From Epiperipatus broadwayi (Eukaryota; Onychophora; Udeonychophora; Euonychophora; Peripatidae), in NCBI GenBank assembly GCA_028023455.1, contig JAQFVV010000143.1, forward strand, positions 1,836,001-1,900,000: DNA of 64,000 nt. The letters run 5' to 3'. The stretch's first letter is position 1. Each line of letters starts with the position of its first letter. Under the pieces are notes generated by a model. The model searched no databases. It was given only the letters and a program-made list of their open reading frames with translations, and was not told the DNA's origin. The translations under genes were made by a program, and so were the position numbers. Below, in pieces: positions 10,123-22,154 of the stretch.

Positions 10123-12166
10123 TTAGATATTGCAACCATTAACATAATTTTTAAAGGTACAAATTAATGTGAGCATTGAGTATGATATACATATATATTT
10201 ATATATTAATAATTTTAACACAAAAATAATAGTAATGTATATTAAAAAATAGTGTGACATTTGCTGCTCTTGGTTTAAAATTATTTTACTAATCTTTGGC
10301 TCCAATGATGTCACTGCAACATGTAAAGGAGCTTCTATTTCCAACTGAGAATGATACTTGTTTTTAATAACCTTTATAGTTGAGAATATTTTTTCACACA
10401 AGTAGGTCGTTGTGAATGGAATCAAAATTTTTAAGGCTTTTCACTCAATATTGGATATTCGCTTTTTACAGAAATTCAAAAATGACTTCTTGAAAATGAG
10501 TTGAATTGAAATTTAAGACTATCATCCGATGATAATTCATTTAAAATTTATTTTTTGTTCACATTTAAATTGCTTTCCTCAATATTTGAATAAAATGGAT
10601 TTACTATCCTCACATTTCCATTTCTGGGATCCTCTTTTTTTGGATAATAGTTCAAAAAACTTTTTGAATAACTGCAAGTGCTGTTGAACAAGACCTATTA
10701 TCTGTCACTTGATGTCTTTTTCATTCATGTATTCATCCAGATTTGGAAACATCTGCAAATCTTTGTTGATTAATAGTGTTTTTAATAACAATATTTTCTT
10801 CTAAAATGCATCAATTTTACTTTGCAAAGTAAAAACATCTGAAAGTTGTCCTTTAATAGATATGTTCTATTCATTTAACAAAGAAAAAATGTCTGCAAAT
10901 AAGAAAGCTTTGCTATCCAGTCATCATCAAAAAAGAAATTTTGGAATTTAGAATTACTTTGTTGTTGAAAGAATAATTTTACTTCTTTTTACATATTAAA
11001 CAATCTGTTTAAAATTTTAAGCCTTGTCAGCTAATACACCTCAGCATGAAGAAGAAGATGTTTATGTTGTAAGCCCATTTCGTCACAAAGTGCTTCAAAT
11101 AATTGAGAGTTCAGAGCTTTATGCTGAATTTCATTTATAATTTTAATTACATCAGGCAGTACTTCATGTAATTCTGGAGATAATCTTTTTACAGCAAGTT
11201 GTTCTCGGTGTAAAATACAATGAGTAAAAATTATATCTATGTGTCCAACATCTTTTATTTTTTTAACAATTCCAGATCGATGCCCAGTCATACTTGCAGC
11301 ACCATCTGTACATATTCCTATACATTTCCCCCAATCAATTTCATGTTTCAGAAAATAATCATTCAATACATCGAAAATTTCAGATCCAGTTATTCTCCCT
11401 GGCAAGTCGAGCGAACATAGAAATTCTTATTTTGAATATCCTTCATAATTAAATCTCACAAAGCAAAGAAGAATAGCCTTGTTTGTTATGTCAGTTGATT
11501 CATCAAGTTGAATTGCATAAAATGTTGCAGTTTTGACCATTTTTATCACTTGAACTTCAACATCTTCAGTCAATTCTTCAATTTTGCATTTCACAGACCT
11601 AAAAATTGCCTTCATTTTTTGGGCAGCTTGATTTCCCAACCTCATAAGCTTGTAATGAGCAAGGTTTTAATTAGTTCCTCTTCAATTGTATATAAGGTTT
11701 TTTTGATTTCGCTACTTGAAGTGCCATCAAATAAGAAGCTTTTAGTGCAGACTTATCTTGAATTATTCATTTTTTTTAAAAATTCATTTGCATTTGTAAA
11801 TTGTCATGCAATCTTTGAAAATATTTGACTGGCTTATCAGCTAAATCTGGATGTTTATTCAATAAATGACTAGTAAGTTTTGATGGTTTCATGGCATCAT
11901 TGGATAAACTCCCAGAACAACTGACACAAAATGGTCATGGATCAAGTTCAGTTCTACGTTCTTGTATAAAACTGTATTTCAAATAATCATGATCATATTG
12001 TCTTGAAACTTTAAATTTGTTTTCTCTCAACCTTCAGTTTTATCTTCTCTACTGGTGCTTGATGATGATGGAATTTGTGAGGTCCTATTGATTTTTCAAC
12101 TAACTCATGTTTACGTAAAGTGTTACCAAAAAGATTTTAAATTGTTGGTTGCTTCTTTTCACCCAT
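10123..12166 (-). pseudogene. hAT transposase with BED finger (ZBED/SCAND3-like)
   Basis: Transposases of this family cut and paste DNA with an RNase H-like catalytic core. Reading the minus strand from ATG at 12166: a BED-type zinc finger (C-x2-C in CVSCSG, then H-x4-H in HLLNKH, near 11.86-11.95 kb); a core with LDESTD (11.50 kb), CTDGAASMTGHRSG (11.30 kb) and THCILHREQLAVK (11.23 kb); and the C-terminal dimerisation domain with FTTTYLCEKIFST, KNKYHSQL and SLEPKISK (10.26-10.42 kb). The length of about 2 kb is typical. It is broken by several stops and frameshifts: an in-frame TAA at 11424-11426, more stops at 10.5-11.0 kb, and others in the N-terminal part. The first two catalytic-region Asp residues survive. 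Confidence 0.93.
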
Positions 12167-12492
12167 TTTAATTTTTTATTATTTATTTTTTATTCTAGAA
12201 CCAAACAAAAATGATATATTTCTAATAATTTGGATTGCTTATAATTAACATATTATGTATAATATTAAACTTAGCTTTAAAAATGCAAAAAGTATTTGGC
12301 TACTGATAAGTGCACAATTTCAAACGCATATACTCCATACATATAGGGGTATAAGTACAAAGTAGAAATTAATTTTTTAATGTTGACACTGAGATACCAG
12401 TGACATTTAAAGAAGTAAGTAATTGTCTTTTTCTTAAATCTCTAGACAGATTCTCAAACATGGTCTTAATAAAATAGCCTCAGCAGTCTACA

Positions 12493-12870
12493 ATGGACAA
12501 AATAATATCAGTCACATGGTCTTCCCATATCCATGGTCAAATACTTAAGCAGCATGAACCAGCACAGCAGACTAAAAGAATACAGCAAGGTGATCACAAT
12601 ATTTCAGAGAAGAGCAAAAAAAAAAAAAACAAGAGACCTCTCCAGCACCTGTTGAATACTTTTTATAGCACACTCCCACAATATAAATTGAGTACTCCAT
12701 TGTCACTATTGCATCAGCTGCCTTCAATTTTTTGGCTAATTGATCACAACAATGAGTACAGCTTTTTACACCTTATTCTTTTTTATTTTTTATTTCTATC
12801 TCTAATTTTCCATTCAGACCATCTTAATTTATCAAGGAGTTCTGTTTACATTAATTTTTCTAAATTTTAA
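12493..12870 (+). other. Unrecognised open frame inside the hAT element
   Basis: A 125-codon frame begins MDKIISVTWSSHIHGQ. Its first third is basic and rich in Gln, Lys and Asn; its last third is hydrophobic. I do not recognise the protein. The stretch 12440-12760 is less AT-rich than its surroundings, so it may be a foreign insertion, for example another repeat. Coding is unproven. Confidence 0.2.
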
Positions 12871-13202
12871 AACAATGGGAAAGTTTTTTCACTTTCCCTC
12901 CTACAAAAGATTGAAACAAACAATTCTAAAATAGAATTACTTTAGATTTTTCTCTGCCAATATTGGCATTAAATTAATTTACATTTTTGTTTTGAAAATA
13001 AAATACAAAGCACAGGATGTCCATCCCAATCCATTAGTGAAAATTAAAATTTGGTCAAACAATAACAACCTGCATTTGCTTTAAATTATTAATCAATAGA
13101 TGGCGTTTTACCAAAAACACCGTCAAAGCGTATGTTTGTTTACATAAACGTCAGAGTAAGTATTCACTATCTCTATCGTTAACAGAAAAAAAGTATATAT
13201 AT

Positions 13203-13315
13203 GTCAAGAGTTGTTAGCCAAGAGGTCATTGCATCCACCTTGCAAGCAAGTAGTTGGTTGCAGACGGTTGTGGGTTCGCATCCCGGCTGATGCAATGACA
13301 TATGAGAAAAAAAAA
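13203..13315 (+). mobile_element. Short tRNA-derived SINE, copy 2, inside the hAT
   Basis: Same 113-bp unit as at 6678-6790, here with a better preserved B box (gtgggttcgcatccc) and A box (ttagccaagagg). It ends in an A run. Flanks share aaaaaaagtatat on both sides (about 13186-13198 and 13308-13322), a probable target duplication that overlaps the A-tail. It lies within the hAT element, so it inserted after that element was in place. Confidence 0.85.
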
Positions 13316-14741
13316 GTATATGATAAACATAAAAAAAAATAATCATGCAGAACATTTACAATCATTTTGATCATCCTGTTTTCTATATATATTATATTCT
13401 CGCACATAAACAATTTTTAAAAAAAACCGCACAAATTGGTAAAATTTTTGATAATGAATAATAAAAAATAATTATATATAAAATAATTATAAATCATAAT
13501 TTTTTTTAATATTTCATTTACTCCTGTGTATAGGTAAAACTTATCTGCACAGACCACTTTCATTCATGTAACAGTACGCTTATATAATTTGTACTTGATT
13601 TATTAATATAACTAGACAACATATAAGTGGTGGTAGCTTCCATTATGGCCACCTTGTGAATGCTGACTCAAAGAGTGCCTTTCACGATAAAGAAATACTT
13701 AAATGATTGTAGTATTGAACTTAAAGCACAAAATAAATTAGAATATTATATTAAAATAATTTTTGTGTAAGTTTTTTTTGTAATTATTTGTTTTCATTTT
13801 GAGTTATATAAAACTAAAACTATGTTTGTATTTATATGTTTTATAATTTGTTAAAGAATTATATTTTATTTTGTTTTTTGTTAATATAATGTCCATTTTA
13901 TTTCATAAAAATAAATGAATGTATAAATACATATTTGTTACGTTCTATATATGTGATTTCTAATTCTTATTTACAAAAATTATTTAAGATTAATAACGAA
14001 TAGTTAGTTTCTATTCTTTAATAATTTTTATCAATGTGTTTTCCTTCAAAATTCTTAATAAAGTTTTTGAATTTTAGTTCACCCAATTACCAAAGGTGCA
14101 ATTTGATGTCTAGTCAATTGTACAGAATTCGGTATTCTTATTTTATTATTTTTTCTATGCTGCTGACTGAGTAGGGGTTAATTAAGCAACATTGAAGTAG
14201 ATGTTTTGCAAGTTACAGTAGTATTTTGTAACAAATCAATTAGCAATATAATGTTCTTGTTATATTTTACATATAATAATACAGCTTAAACCACATTTAT
14301 TTTTTATTTAAAAATTTTATTAAATGAGCTTAGTTAATTTAAATAATATCTGAATTTCTTTGTGGACCATTAAAATTACTTCATGGACTATCAGTGGTCC
14401 ATGGACTACCGGTTGCCAACTGCTATTGTAGGGTATAGTGACTTAATATTTTGTAAATTTAGATTACATTTTTTAACTTCTCCCATATCTTGAAGTGCAA
14501 AGATGTCTTCAGATATGAATGCCAAATATATAATCATTTGTCATTTTAAACACTTGTGATAAATTCAGATTTAAAGTGATTTTTTACTATTTACACTATT
14601 TCATGTCGAATTATAACTAAGAACTTCCGGTCAGCTATATGTATCTCCATTATTATTTTCTCAATACTGAAACTTTCATGCTCACATATATACAATTGAA
14701 TAAAGAAAAGATTTTAAAATATTGAAATCGTAGTTGCTATG

Positions 14742-14911
14742 TATCAATATTTGTGCTTACATCCTATACTCAGAAAAGCTTAATATTATACTAACTTAGA
14801 CTTATTGAGGCTTAGTGCTTTTCACTCTTGAAAGTGCAAAGCTTCAATAAGTATGAAATTAATATAATATTAAGCTTTTCTTAGTGTAGCATGTAAGCAC
14901 AAATATTGATA
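14742..14911. repeat. Inverted repeat with 80-nt arms
   Basis: Arms 14742-14822 and 14831-14911 are reverse complements with scattered mismatches. Landmarks are tatcaatatttgtgcttaca against tgtaagcacaaatattgata and gaaaagcttaatatta against taatattaagcttttc. The loop is under 10 nt. No coding content is seen. It is likely a foldback or MITE-type element. Confidence 0.8.
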
Positions 14912-15087
14912 AATTATAGTTGTAAAAGTGTTATATATTTTAAATTGCTATGTATGAAGTTAAAGAATGGAAATGTAGTTCCACATAATTCCGTTACCAT
15001 AGCTATCATAAAAAGATGATTGATAGCATGACAAGATTATGACAACTAATTTTTCTCTTAATTTAAGTGACTATTACTGTAAATTAA

Positions 15088-15335
15088 ACCACTAAACATC
15101 ACATGATTTAAAGATTTATAAGTTAAGTAAAAAGGTAAATGATGGCATTAGATCTCAAGGTCTAAGTGCAGTGCTTTCAGATTTAAAGCTCCTCACTGAT
15201 GAAAGCCACAAATTTAAAAACTAGCAGGGATATTGAATGAATAGGCACTAGATTGGGATTTTATGCATAAATCTTCTTGCATCCATTGATTACTCTGGTT
15301 TGCACTGAGTGGCATTACTATATGGAGAGTTTTGC
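15088..15335. repeat. Palindromic dispersed repeat, copy A
   Basis: It begins accactaaacatcacatgat and later carries gtgcagtgctttcaga, ctgatgaaagccacaa and tgcactgagtggcattacta. The same succession is found at 31156-31466, in part at 33731-34200, and at 54318-54600. In the fuller copies the two halves are inverted relative to each other. Function is unknown; most likely it is a non-autonomous DNA element. Confidence 0.75.
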
Positions 15336-15344
15336 CTCTGTGCT

Positions 15345-16100
15345 AACCATTATTGTATTATATTTAAAATGGAAAGAATAATAAGAGTAAAAGGACTGAA
15401 AATATTCCTTGTTTTATAAATAATACTTAATTCAGAGCCACATTATAATCTACAAAACAGTAGAAAACACTTTTGTTAGGAAACTGATTATTAATTATTC
15501 ATAGTTTATTCTTTTATTCAATTGGTTTCTCACTTAATGTTTGAATTATGTTTGTTCTTGTATTCTTACAACTCACAATGTAATTGACTGTTAACTGATT
15601 GACTGATTTCAGATACATCACTTTTTTTGGTTGGGAATATTTTAAATAATTATCTGTTAAAAGTTTTGATGATTTCAAAGAATTCCATGGCAATTGTTGG
15701 TATGAACAACCTGACAATAAAATAATAGTTTTGATTGTAATAAATTATATATTCACTTTTTTTTTTTTACTTTATTAAAAAAAAGTTGTCAAACAATTTT
15801 TTGTAATCTACTATATTAAATTTGTAACAGCAAAATAAACTCTTTAAATAATTGTAAAAAACTTTCATTTTAATTATTACATCTTTGCAATGAAACCACA
15901 TCTGCTGTAATTTATTCAAAGAAACTTAACAGATATTGTGTAAAACTTAAAATAACTTAAGCTGTATTTGTAAGATTTGTTCAGAACATAATAAATATTG
16001 TTTTTGTACTGACCCGATTTTTAATGGTTATATGATGAAAATGTCTTATTTTCAGTTATACCATGTATAACCCAAATAAGACTATTTTCACATATATATA
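15345..16100. other. AT-rich stretch without recognisable feature
   Basis: No significant frame or repeat is seen apart from homopolymer tracts near 15759-15784. Confidence 0.5.
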
Positions 16101-16105
16101 TAACT

Positions 16106-16172
16106 ATTAGAAACCAGTCAACACCTAGACAATCCCAATATAGATAACAATCAACAATATCAAACTGTTGTC
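16106..16172 (+). repeat. Single-arm copy of the 2.6-kb palindrome family
   Basis: It runs attagaaaccagtcaacacc to caaactgttgtcaagg and matches one arm and the loop of the palindrome at 2586-2707, but no second arm follows. A third copy lies at 50641-50715. Confidence 0.75.
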
Positions 16173-16389
16173 AAGGCAACCTTCTTTTAACAATGTGTAT
16201 ATAACCTAGATGATTTTTCTATGTATAGTCTACATAATACTATAAACAAAATTTTTAAAAATCATGTTCATATTAATAATAAATTGAGACTACATATAAA
16301 TTTATTTTGTGTATTCACTAATTGGCATTCACTCAAAATAGTAATGATAATAAACTTATTGTATCATATCTTTATTTTTTTTAATAAAA

Positions 16390-16996
16390 TGGAAAAGGAA
16401 ATGACCAACTATTGACTTTCTGAAACCACTGATATTTCACAAAAACACAGTTTCATCACATTTAAACACTTTCTGGAAAATATCCTTTTTCTTCAATATA
16501 TTTTTTAAATTTTATAAGTACAGTTGCAATTTCATTATCAAAAGACATGGCTTCTCCATTTATTTTGATGATTTTAAGTCTGAATCAATTCTGAAATTTG
16601 TAATGGCATCTTTACTTATAATGAATGGTTTGGATTACCCATTTCAGAATCTCACCTAAACTATTTATAAAGATTTTAAGCTTTTTGATACAATAAATAC
16701 CATTTTCAGAAATGTTTTACTGATTCATATCTTCTATAAATTCAATGCCTTTTTAGTTTCTCTCAACAAATTATCTGAATTGTTTCAGGAGTACAAGCAG
16801 TAGTGGCATAAAATTGCTTTTCTCTTTTTATTATTTCTCTAATAGATAATTCATGCGTTTTAAATACTGAACATTTTGTAAAATGATTTTTTCTTTCAAC
16901 TATTAAATCAATAATTTTCATTTTATCATTTAAGAAAAATACTTTATAAATTCCCATACATTTTGTAGAGTTTTTAACTTTATGCTTAGAAAACAT
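16390..16996 (-). pseudogene. pogo/Tigger-like transposase remnant, copy 1
   Basis: From an ATG at 16996 the minus strand reads LNDKMKIIDLI and ELSIREIIKREKQFYATTA, the psq-type helix-turn-helix that starts Tigger/pogo (CENPB-related) transposases. The frame stops at 16763. Shifted frames then give RETKKALNL (16.76 kb), GEAMSFDNEIA (16.53 kb), YIEEKGYFPESV (16.47 kb) and CDET (16449-16460), the segment that holds the first catalytic Asp of the DDE core. The rest of the catalytic domain is not found downstream. About 0.6 kb survives of a gene normally near 1.5 kb or longer. Several stops and frameshifts make it non-functional. Confidence 0.8.
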
Positions 16997-17039
16997 TTCA
17001 TTAAATGAAAAGGGAAGAAAACATGCAAATGCTTCCTTA

Positions 17040-18590
17040 ATAAAGCATGTTTAATAAACAAGGTGGTATTTGTTTATGATCTTAATATTTGAGAATGTTA
17101 TATTTAGTGAAGATACTTCAAAATTAAATAAGAAAGATCGCTGCCATATCGTAAGTAATACAGACTTATATAATCTATTTAAATTTACAAATTTTAATAT
17201 TTTTTGTTTATTTACATTTATGTATAACTGAAGAAACATGTGTTAATACAATATATATCATAGTTTTATTGCATATTGAAAAATAAAATTATAAGTAATA
17301 CATAAAAGAGCAGTTAATTATAATAGCACAAGTGGAAATATATTTAATAAAGGTATTTTTTAAATGTTTCTAATTTGTCATGCCTAAAAATGTAATAAGT
17401 TAATTAAATAAAATAATAATAGAGCAACTAAAGAAAAGTAAAATATATGAAATATAAACAAATTGTGTTATGTAATAAACTATTGTATAGATATGCAAAG
17501 AAAATATAATGAATATAAAGGTTTTGAATGTTTAACGTATATTTAGTATGTATAAGTTAAACAAGGAAGATGTATGCCATGAGTTTTGTTTTTTCATATT
17601 TTGTTTTATATGCATACTAAATTGATATGCATTAGTAAAAGAATAGTAATAGACTTCCTAAAAAGTATTTGTGAATGAACTTGAGCCTGGTTTTATGGAA
17701 GAGATAAACTGATTGATTACTTTATAAATTTTTTGCCAAAGATATTCTAAAACATTGCAATATTGATTATTTTATTGGGACGAATAAAAGCTAAGATAAA
17801 ATACAATGGAAGTCTTTCAGTAAATAAATTTTTTGTTGTAAAAGAAATTAATCCTTTTGAATCCTAACATTTTCTTTTGTTCCACCTGATGAAAGTTTTT
17901 GGAAATGCTCAACTTTTCATTTCTGTATAAAATCATTTTATACTAAAACTCAATAAATTGGACTTTATTTCTTTTTAATTAAATAAATAATGTTCAAAAA
18001 TTACATTTAATCTTTTTAAATATTTAAAAACTGACTTGTAAATCAGAATAATGTAGCACATTATCAAGTTAGTGTAGACACTCTTTCAGAAAATAAACAA
18101 TTTTTTTTATTTTTAAATGTGAACAAACTTGAAGATAGATTTATGATAAATCTATCAAATTCTGTTTTAAAATCTGATATTTGCTTTATAATTATTAAAA
18201 TATTTGAAAAGATTTTAACACCATATCAATTCTGACAGTTAATAATGTAATAGATGTTGTGGTTTTCTTTCTGTATATTATATTCAAGTTTATTAATATC
18301 TATTTCTAAAAATAAAAAATAAATGAATAAATTGAAAGTTTACATGTGCATTAATTTTTGGTTTGAATAATAATCAACCAATTAGTGTGTAAAAATAAAA
18401 TTATTTTATAAATAAGTAAAAAAAATCATTTCTTTCACTCCAAAATTTTTGTGTGAAAACTAGATCAGAAATAAGTAAACACTTTCTAAAATTTTCTTCT
18501 GTTATAAACAATAAAATAATTACTTTAAATCTAAAGTGACTATCCACAACATACTGACCTGTTCAGATTTTTTTAAAATTAACCCTTTTG
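17040..18590. other. AT-rich stretch without recognisable feature
   Basis: Stops are dense in all frames. Near 18110-18180 the text tgataaatctatcaaattct is reminiscent of part of the repeat that starts at 18597, so the repeat may extend further left in decayed form. Confidence 0.4.
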
Positions 18591-18596
18591 TACTGT

Positions 18597-19395
18597 ACTA
18601 GCATTCTGACAGATTTCTTTGTTCTTATTTATTTTAAGTTTTCAACTACAACTTTTAGTTTAATATTAAACCATTATTATTTATCAGAATATAATAAATT
18701 TGACTCCATTTGATAGATATTTTTGTTTATAAATTAAATAAATTTTTAAAAAATCATATTTGATATTTGGAATTATTTAAAAATTAGATTTTAATTGAAA
18801 CAAAGCACTGTTTCATCATCAAATTTCAAGTGGTGCAAATTCAATTTGCAAAATGAATGAAATCTTTTTTGTTTGATGTTTGTTTTAAAAATCTGAATAA
18901 ATTATTTTTAATGTCTAGTAAATCTATCAATTTATTCTTTAAAAGTTTAAATTTTTTTTGTAATTTTTACATTATCACTAAATGTTATAACAGACTGTCA
19001 AATGACATCATTTTTAGAAAATTGTATTCACCATGACTGTAATCTCTATGTTAGTAATATTCAGAAGATTGTATTTTTTATATTCAAAAACAAAACATTT
19101 CTGTAAAAAATAACTATGTAATAATATATATTTTTTTGATTTCCAATAATTATTATCCAATTACTATATAAAAATGATCATAAACTTTTCAAAAAATCAA
19201 GTTTTTATACTATCATAATATTTTCTCAAAGTAATCTTGCGAAGTTTGAGATCACCAACCACATAATAGGTACCCATCATCATAAACTTTGAAGACCCAT
19301 TTATTTCATTATCCTGACATCTTTTGAATTTTTTTGAAATTAAAATATTAGAAAATATATATATATGTGAATTTTAAAACTGTAAAAAAAAAGTT
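18597..19395 (+). repeat. Repeat matching the flank of the Penelope-like gene
   Basis: This segment aligns along about 0.8 kb, in reverse complement, with 38.5-39.26 kb, the flank just upstream of the Penelope-like reverse transcriptase. Examples are gcattctgacagatttcttt (18601) against its complement near 39255, and tttcatcatcaaatttcaag (18813) against the region 39050-39075. It may be a second copy of that element's 5' region or LTR-like repeat. No reverse transcriptase was found after it. Confidence 0.75.
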
Positions 19396-19399
19396 TGTA

Positions 19400-20335
19400 A
19401 AATTTCTCAGTAGAGGGTGAAAAATACAAATACAATTTCTTGACTTCTGGCCCAAGAAAGTTTTGTAATTAAAAAAGCAATGGTTAAAAGATCAATAAAA
19501 ACAGTTTCACAGAAATTGCATTTTTTAAAAAGTTCTCCCCTAATATCATGCTAACTGTAAAAGAGCAATGTAAAGCAGCAGAAACCACCATGCTTTTTCA
19601 GAATTAAACTAGCTATGTTTTCTAATGAATCTAAAATATATCTATTTAAAAGATTTACCACAATATGTCAGATAAATAGACTAAAGGCTAAGTATGATAT
19701 GATATATAGAAATATTTGTACTTAATACATTGATTGGTATAGTTATCACAATATTTATAAAAGTAAGCAATATAAAAAAACTTTTTGTTAATTAACCAAA
19801 TGAAAAACATAGCATCATTATTATTGTTGAGCCATGATAATTCTATTTTAGATAAGACCTTTCTAATACTTCAGGTATTTTTTATGAGGTTTCCTTTTTT
19901 TAACTATTACATAAACACTACACTCATGCTACATTTCAGTTTGCCCAAGTAAAAATTTTCATTTTTAAATTCTAAGTCAAAATTTACCATAATTCGATGA
20001 TTATCTTCTCTTCTTGTAATGTATCCAACTTTTCATTTTTTTGACCCAAAATTCCAATGTGTATATATATTTATTTCTCTTTGGCTTCTTGATTTTTAAT
20101 ATAGTTTTTATATGCTTTTTCACTGTATTTATAACATCTATCTTTTATAGTTTATAAGTTTATTAGTTTGTGTTGTTAATGCTTGTTATATATATATATA
20201 TCATTAAAAAAGTCAACAATTAGACAATCATATATATATATATGTATTGAGATAATGTGCTCCAGATTAAAAATCCGAGTAAAGAAATATATGCATATTA
20301 AAATAAATGATTCTAACTCTAGCAATAATTAAGAT
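19400..20335. other. AT-rich stretch; short fragment of palindrome family
   Basis: Nothing coding is seen. A short piece near 20202-20228 (gtcaacaattagacaatc) belongs to the family of the palindrome at 2586-2707, flanked by (TA)n tracts. Confidence 0.4.
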
Positions 20336-20341
20336 GTTCTT

Positions 20342-20364
20342 TCTCTCTCTCTCTCTCTCTCTCT
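20342..20364. repeat. (TC)n microsatellite
   Basis: A dinucleotide tract of about 11 TC units followed by TTGTTG. Confidence 0.9.
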
Positions 20365-20369
20365 TGTTG

Positions 20370-21250
20370 ATGTTTATTTTTGGAAAAAAAGTAAAATAAA
20401 TAAATTTAGATGTTATATTTTCAAAAGAAAATAAATAGGAAAGTGTTTATAAACTGGCTGAGATTAAATTGAAAGAAAAAAAACCATTTCCGAAACTTTT
20501 TTATATTTTTATTTTCAAAACTAATTACTCATACTTACTCAATCTTTATTGCTGAATTAATTACCTACTTTTGAAAATTTCAACAAAGAGAATATTATTC
20601 GCGAAATAGTGAAAAATATGCTGAAATAGCTTATAAATAGCCTTGAAATTTTCTGTAAGAAATTGGAACTTAGATTTAACACCAGTTGTGAAATACGCTG
20701 TAGAAAGAGAGATTTCTGATTCCATCAGAGAAAGATAAGCAAAAGTGTGTTTCTGTTACATAGGAATATACTCACAGACCACAGACTAAACGCAGAAAAA
20801 CAGTGGAGTTAAAATAGACTGACCTCTACAAATTAAATTTAGACTTGTGTTTATAGCAATCTAATGTCGAATATTTCAAGTCTTAGTCTAGCAGATACTT
20901 TATATAAAATCTTCTGACCTATAAACTAACTCTGAGAATAATCACTACATTATTGGAATATAAAAGAAAACTCAGCAACCCATTAAAATGTATCAATAAA
21001 GAATAAAAAAATATCTTTTTTGTCAAAAAAAAGAAAAATACTAAAATCTTTTGTTGAAAGAAAAAAAGATTTGCAAACATATAATGTCAATATTTAGAAA
21101 ATTGCGCAAACATCTTAAAAGTTATATTCACGAAAAATATAATAATTTCTAATCGATTTTAGCAGAAATTAATCTCTAAACCATTCAGTTTTATTATTTT
21201 TAAAATTTAATACTAAATTATTTTTTTTTTGTTTTTATATTAATTAATAT
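20370..21250. other. No recognisable feature
   Basis: A slightly less AT-rich patch lies at 20690-20830, but it has stops in every frame. The remainder is AT-rich. Confidence 0.45.
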
Positions 21251-21254
21251 TTGT

Positions 21255-21405
21255 CAGATTTGAAATACAGGCATTCTTCATTCACCTGGAGCGTAATTTT
21301 AAATATAGGGATATAAACACAGACTTTCAAGTACCCTTCAAATCTCCTATATTTACAATTAAGCTCCAGGTATATAAAGAATTTCTGTATTTCAAATCTT
21401 ACACA
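21255..21405. repeat. Small inverted repeat bordering a dispersed repeat
   Basis: The left arm from about 21255 (gatttgaaatacaggcattc) pairs with the right arm ending near 21400 (tgtatttcaaatc). Inside are cacctggagc and its counterpart gctccagg. The spacer holds cacagactttcaag, a motif of the neighbouring repeat family. Confidence 0.65.
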
Positions 21406-22150
21406 TTAAGCCTGCATCCTGCCCATTCCTCTTATGTATTTAAATGGATATGGTTCTATACATGAGGGTTTCAGAGTGACTTGATGTCAACATGGGCATG
21501 GCAATAATATTGGCATCAGCATGGGATTTGGATTTTCCATAATCAGATTTTCAATTATATGGACGGTTGAACTGTTGGAAGTTGGAGTAGATTGAAGCCT
21601 GTTCATTAAAGTATGAGTATTTGCTATCTTAATATAAGCTGAGCACTAATTATATATATGTATGGGAGATGATAATCTGGACCAACTAATGAGTGCTGGT
21701 TCAGTACGAATTACGTATATTGGTGATTATTTATCTTTTTTACATGTATGTGGTCATGTATATCGGTGATATGAGATAGTGTGGATAATTGAAGGATGCT
21801 TGAAAGTCTGTGTTCAAATCCCCTATATTTTAATTTCTATCAATATTCATTTCAATAATATCTTGGTTATTTTTGAGTCCTTATTTTATTCCCTTTCTTT
21901 TTCTAAACATTTTATTTATTTATTTTATAAACTTTGAATCACATTAAGGGTACAATTACATATATGTGTGTGAATATTAGAATATAACAATTATAAAAAT
22001 AAAATATTGGGTGAATGATCATATGAGATTATTTGTAGCATTTAGTTATACAATGCATTATTTTTTATTATTTGTATTATATTATGTAAGGGATTTGGAC
22101 GCAGACTTTCAAGCTTCTTTCAACTATCCGCTTTATCTCTGAGTTCAAAT
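21405..22150 (+). repeat. Dispersed repeat of the 35-kb cluster, with B-box motif
   Basis: The part 21405-21840 matches 35760-36200 in order: tcagagtgacttgatgtcaa, ggcatcagcatggg, taagctgagcactaat, ctggaccaactaatgagtgc, then gaaagtctgtgttcaaatcc. The last motif (gtgttcaaatcccc) fits a polymerase III B box. A piece in the opposite orientation lies at 22088-22135 (gggatttggacgcagacttt). It is probably a tRNA-derived SINE or a composite of one. Confidence 0.65.
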
Positions 22151-22154
22151 TCTT

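Larger units (their letters stand above)
10109..14422 (-). mobile_element. hAT-superfamily DNA transposon, decayed
   Basis: The left end at 10109 reads cagtcggcaacc and the right end finishing at 14422 reads ggttgccaactg, imperfect terminal inverted repeats of hAT type. Between them lies a minus-strand BED-type hAT transposase pseudogene (10123-12166). The 2.2-kb part beyond the transposase start (12167-14422) is unusually long for a 5' leader. It contains a SINE (13203-13315), an unassigned open frame at 12493-12870 and a less AT-rich patch near 13620-13690, so other insertions are likely. The 8-bp target duplication is not clean. The best candidates, ctagggca (10100-10107) and gtagggta (14428-14435), match at 6 of 8 bases but need a slightly different boundary. 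Confidence 0.8.

Noticed and set aside
11508-11828. 106-codon plus-strand frame
   Set aside because: It is the antisense shadow of the hAT transposase pseudogene.
13204-13413. 69-codon minus-strand frame
   Set aside because: It is the reverse reading of the SINE at 13203-13315 and its A-tail.
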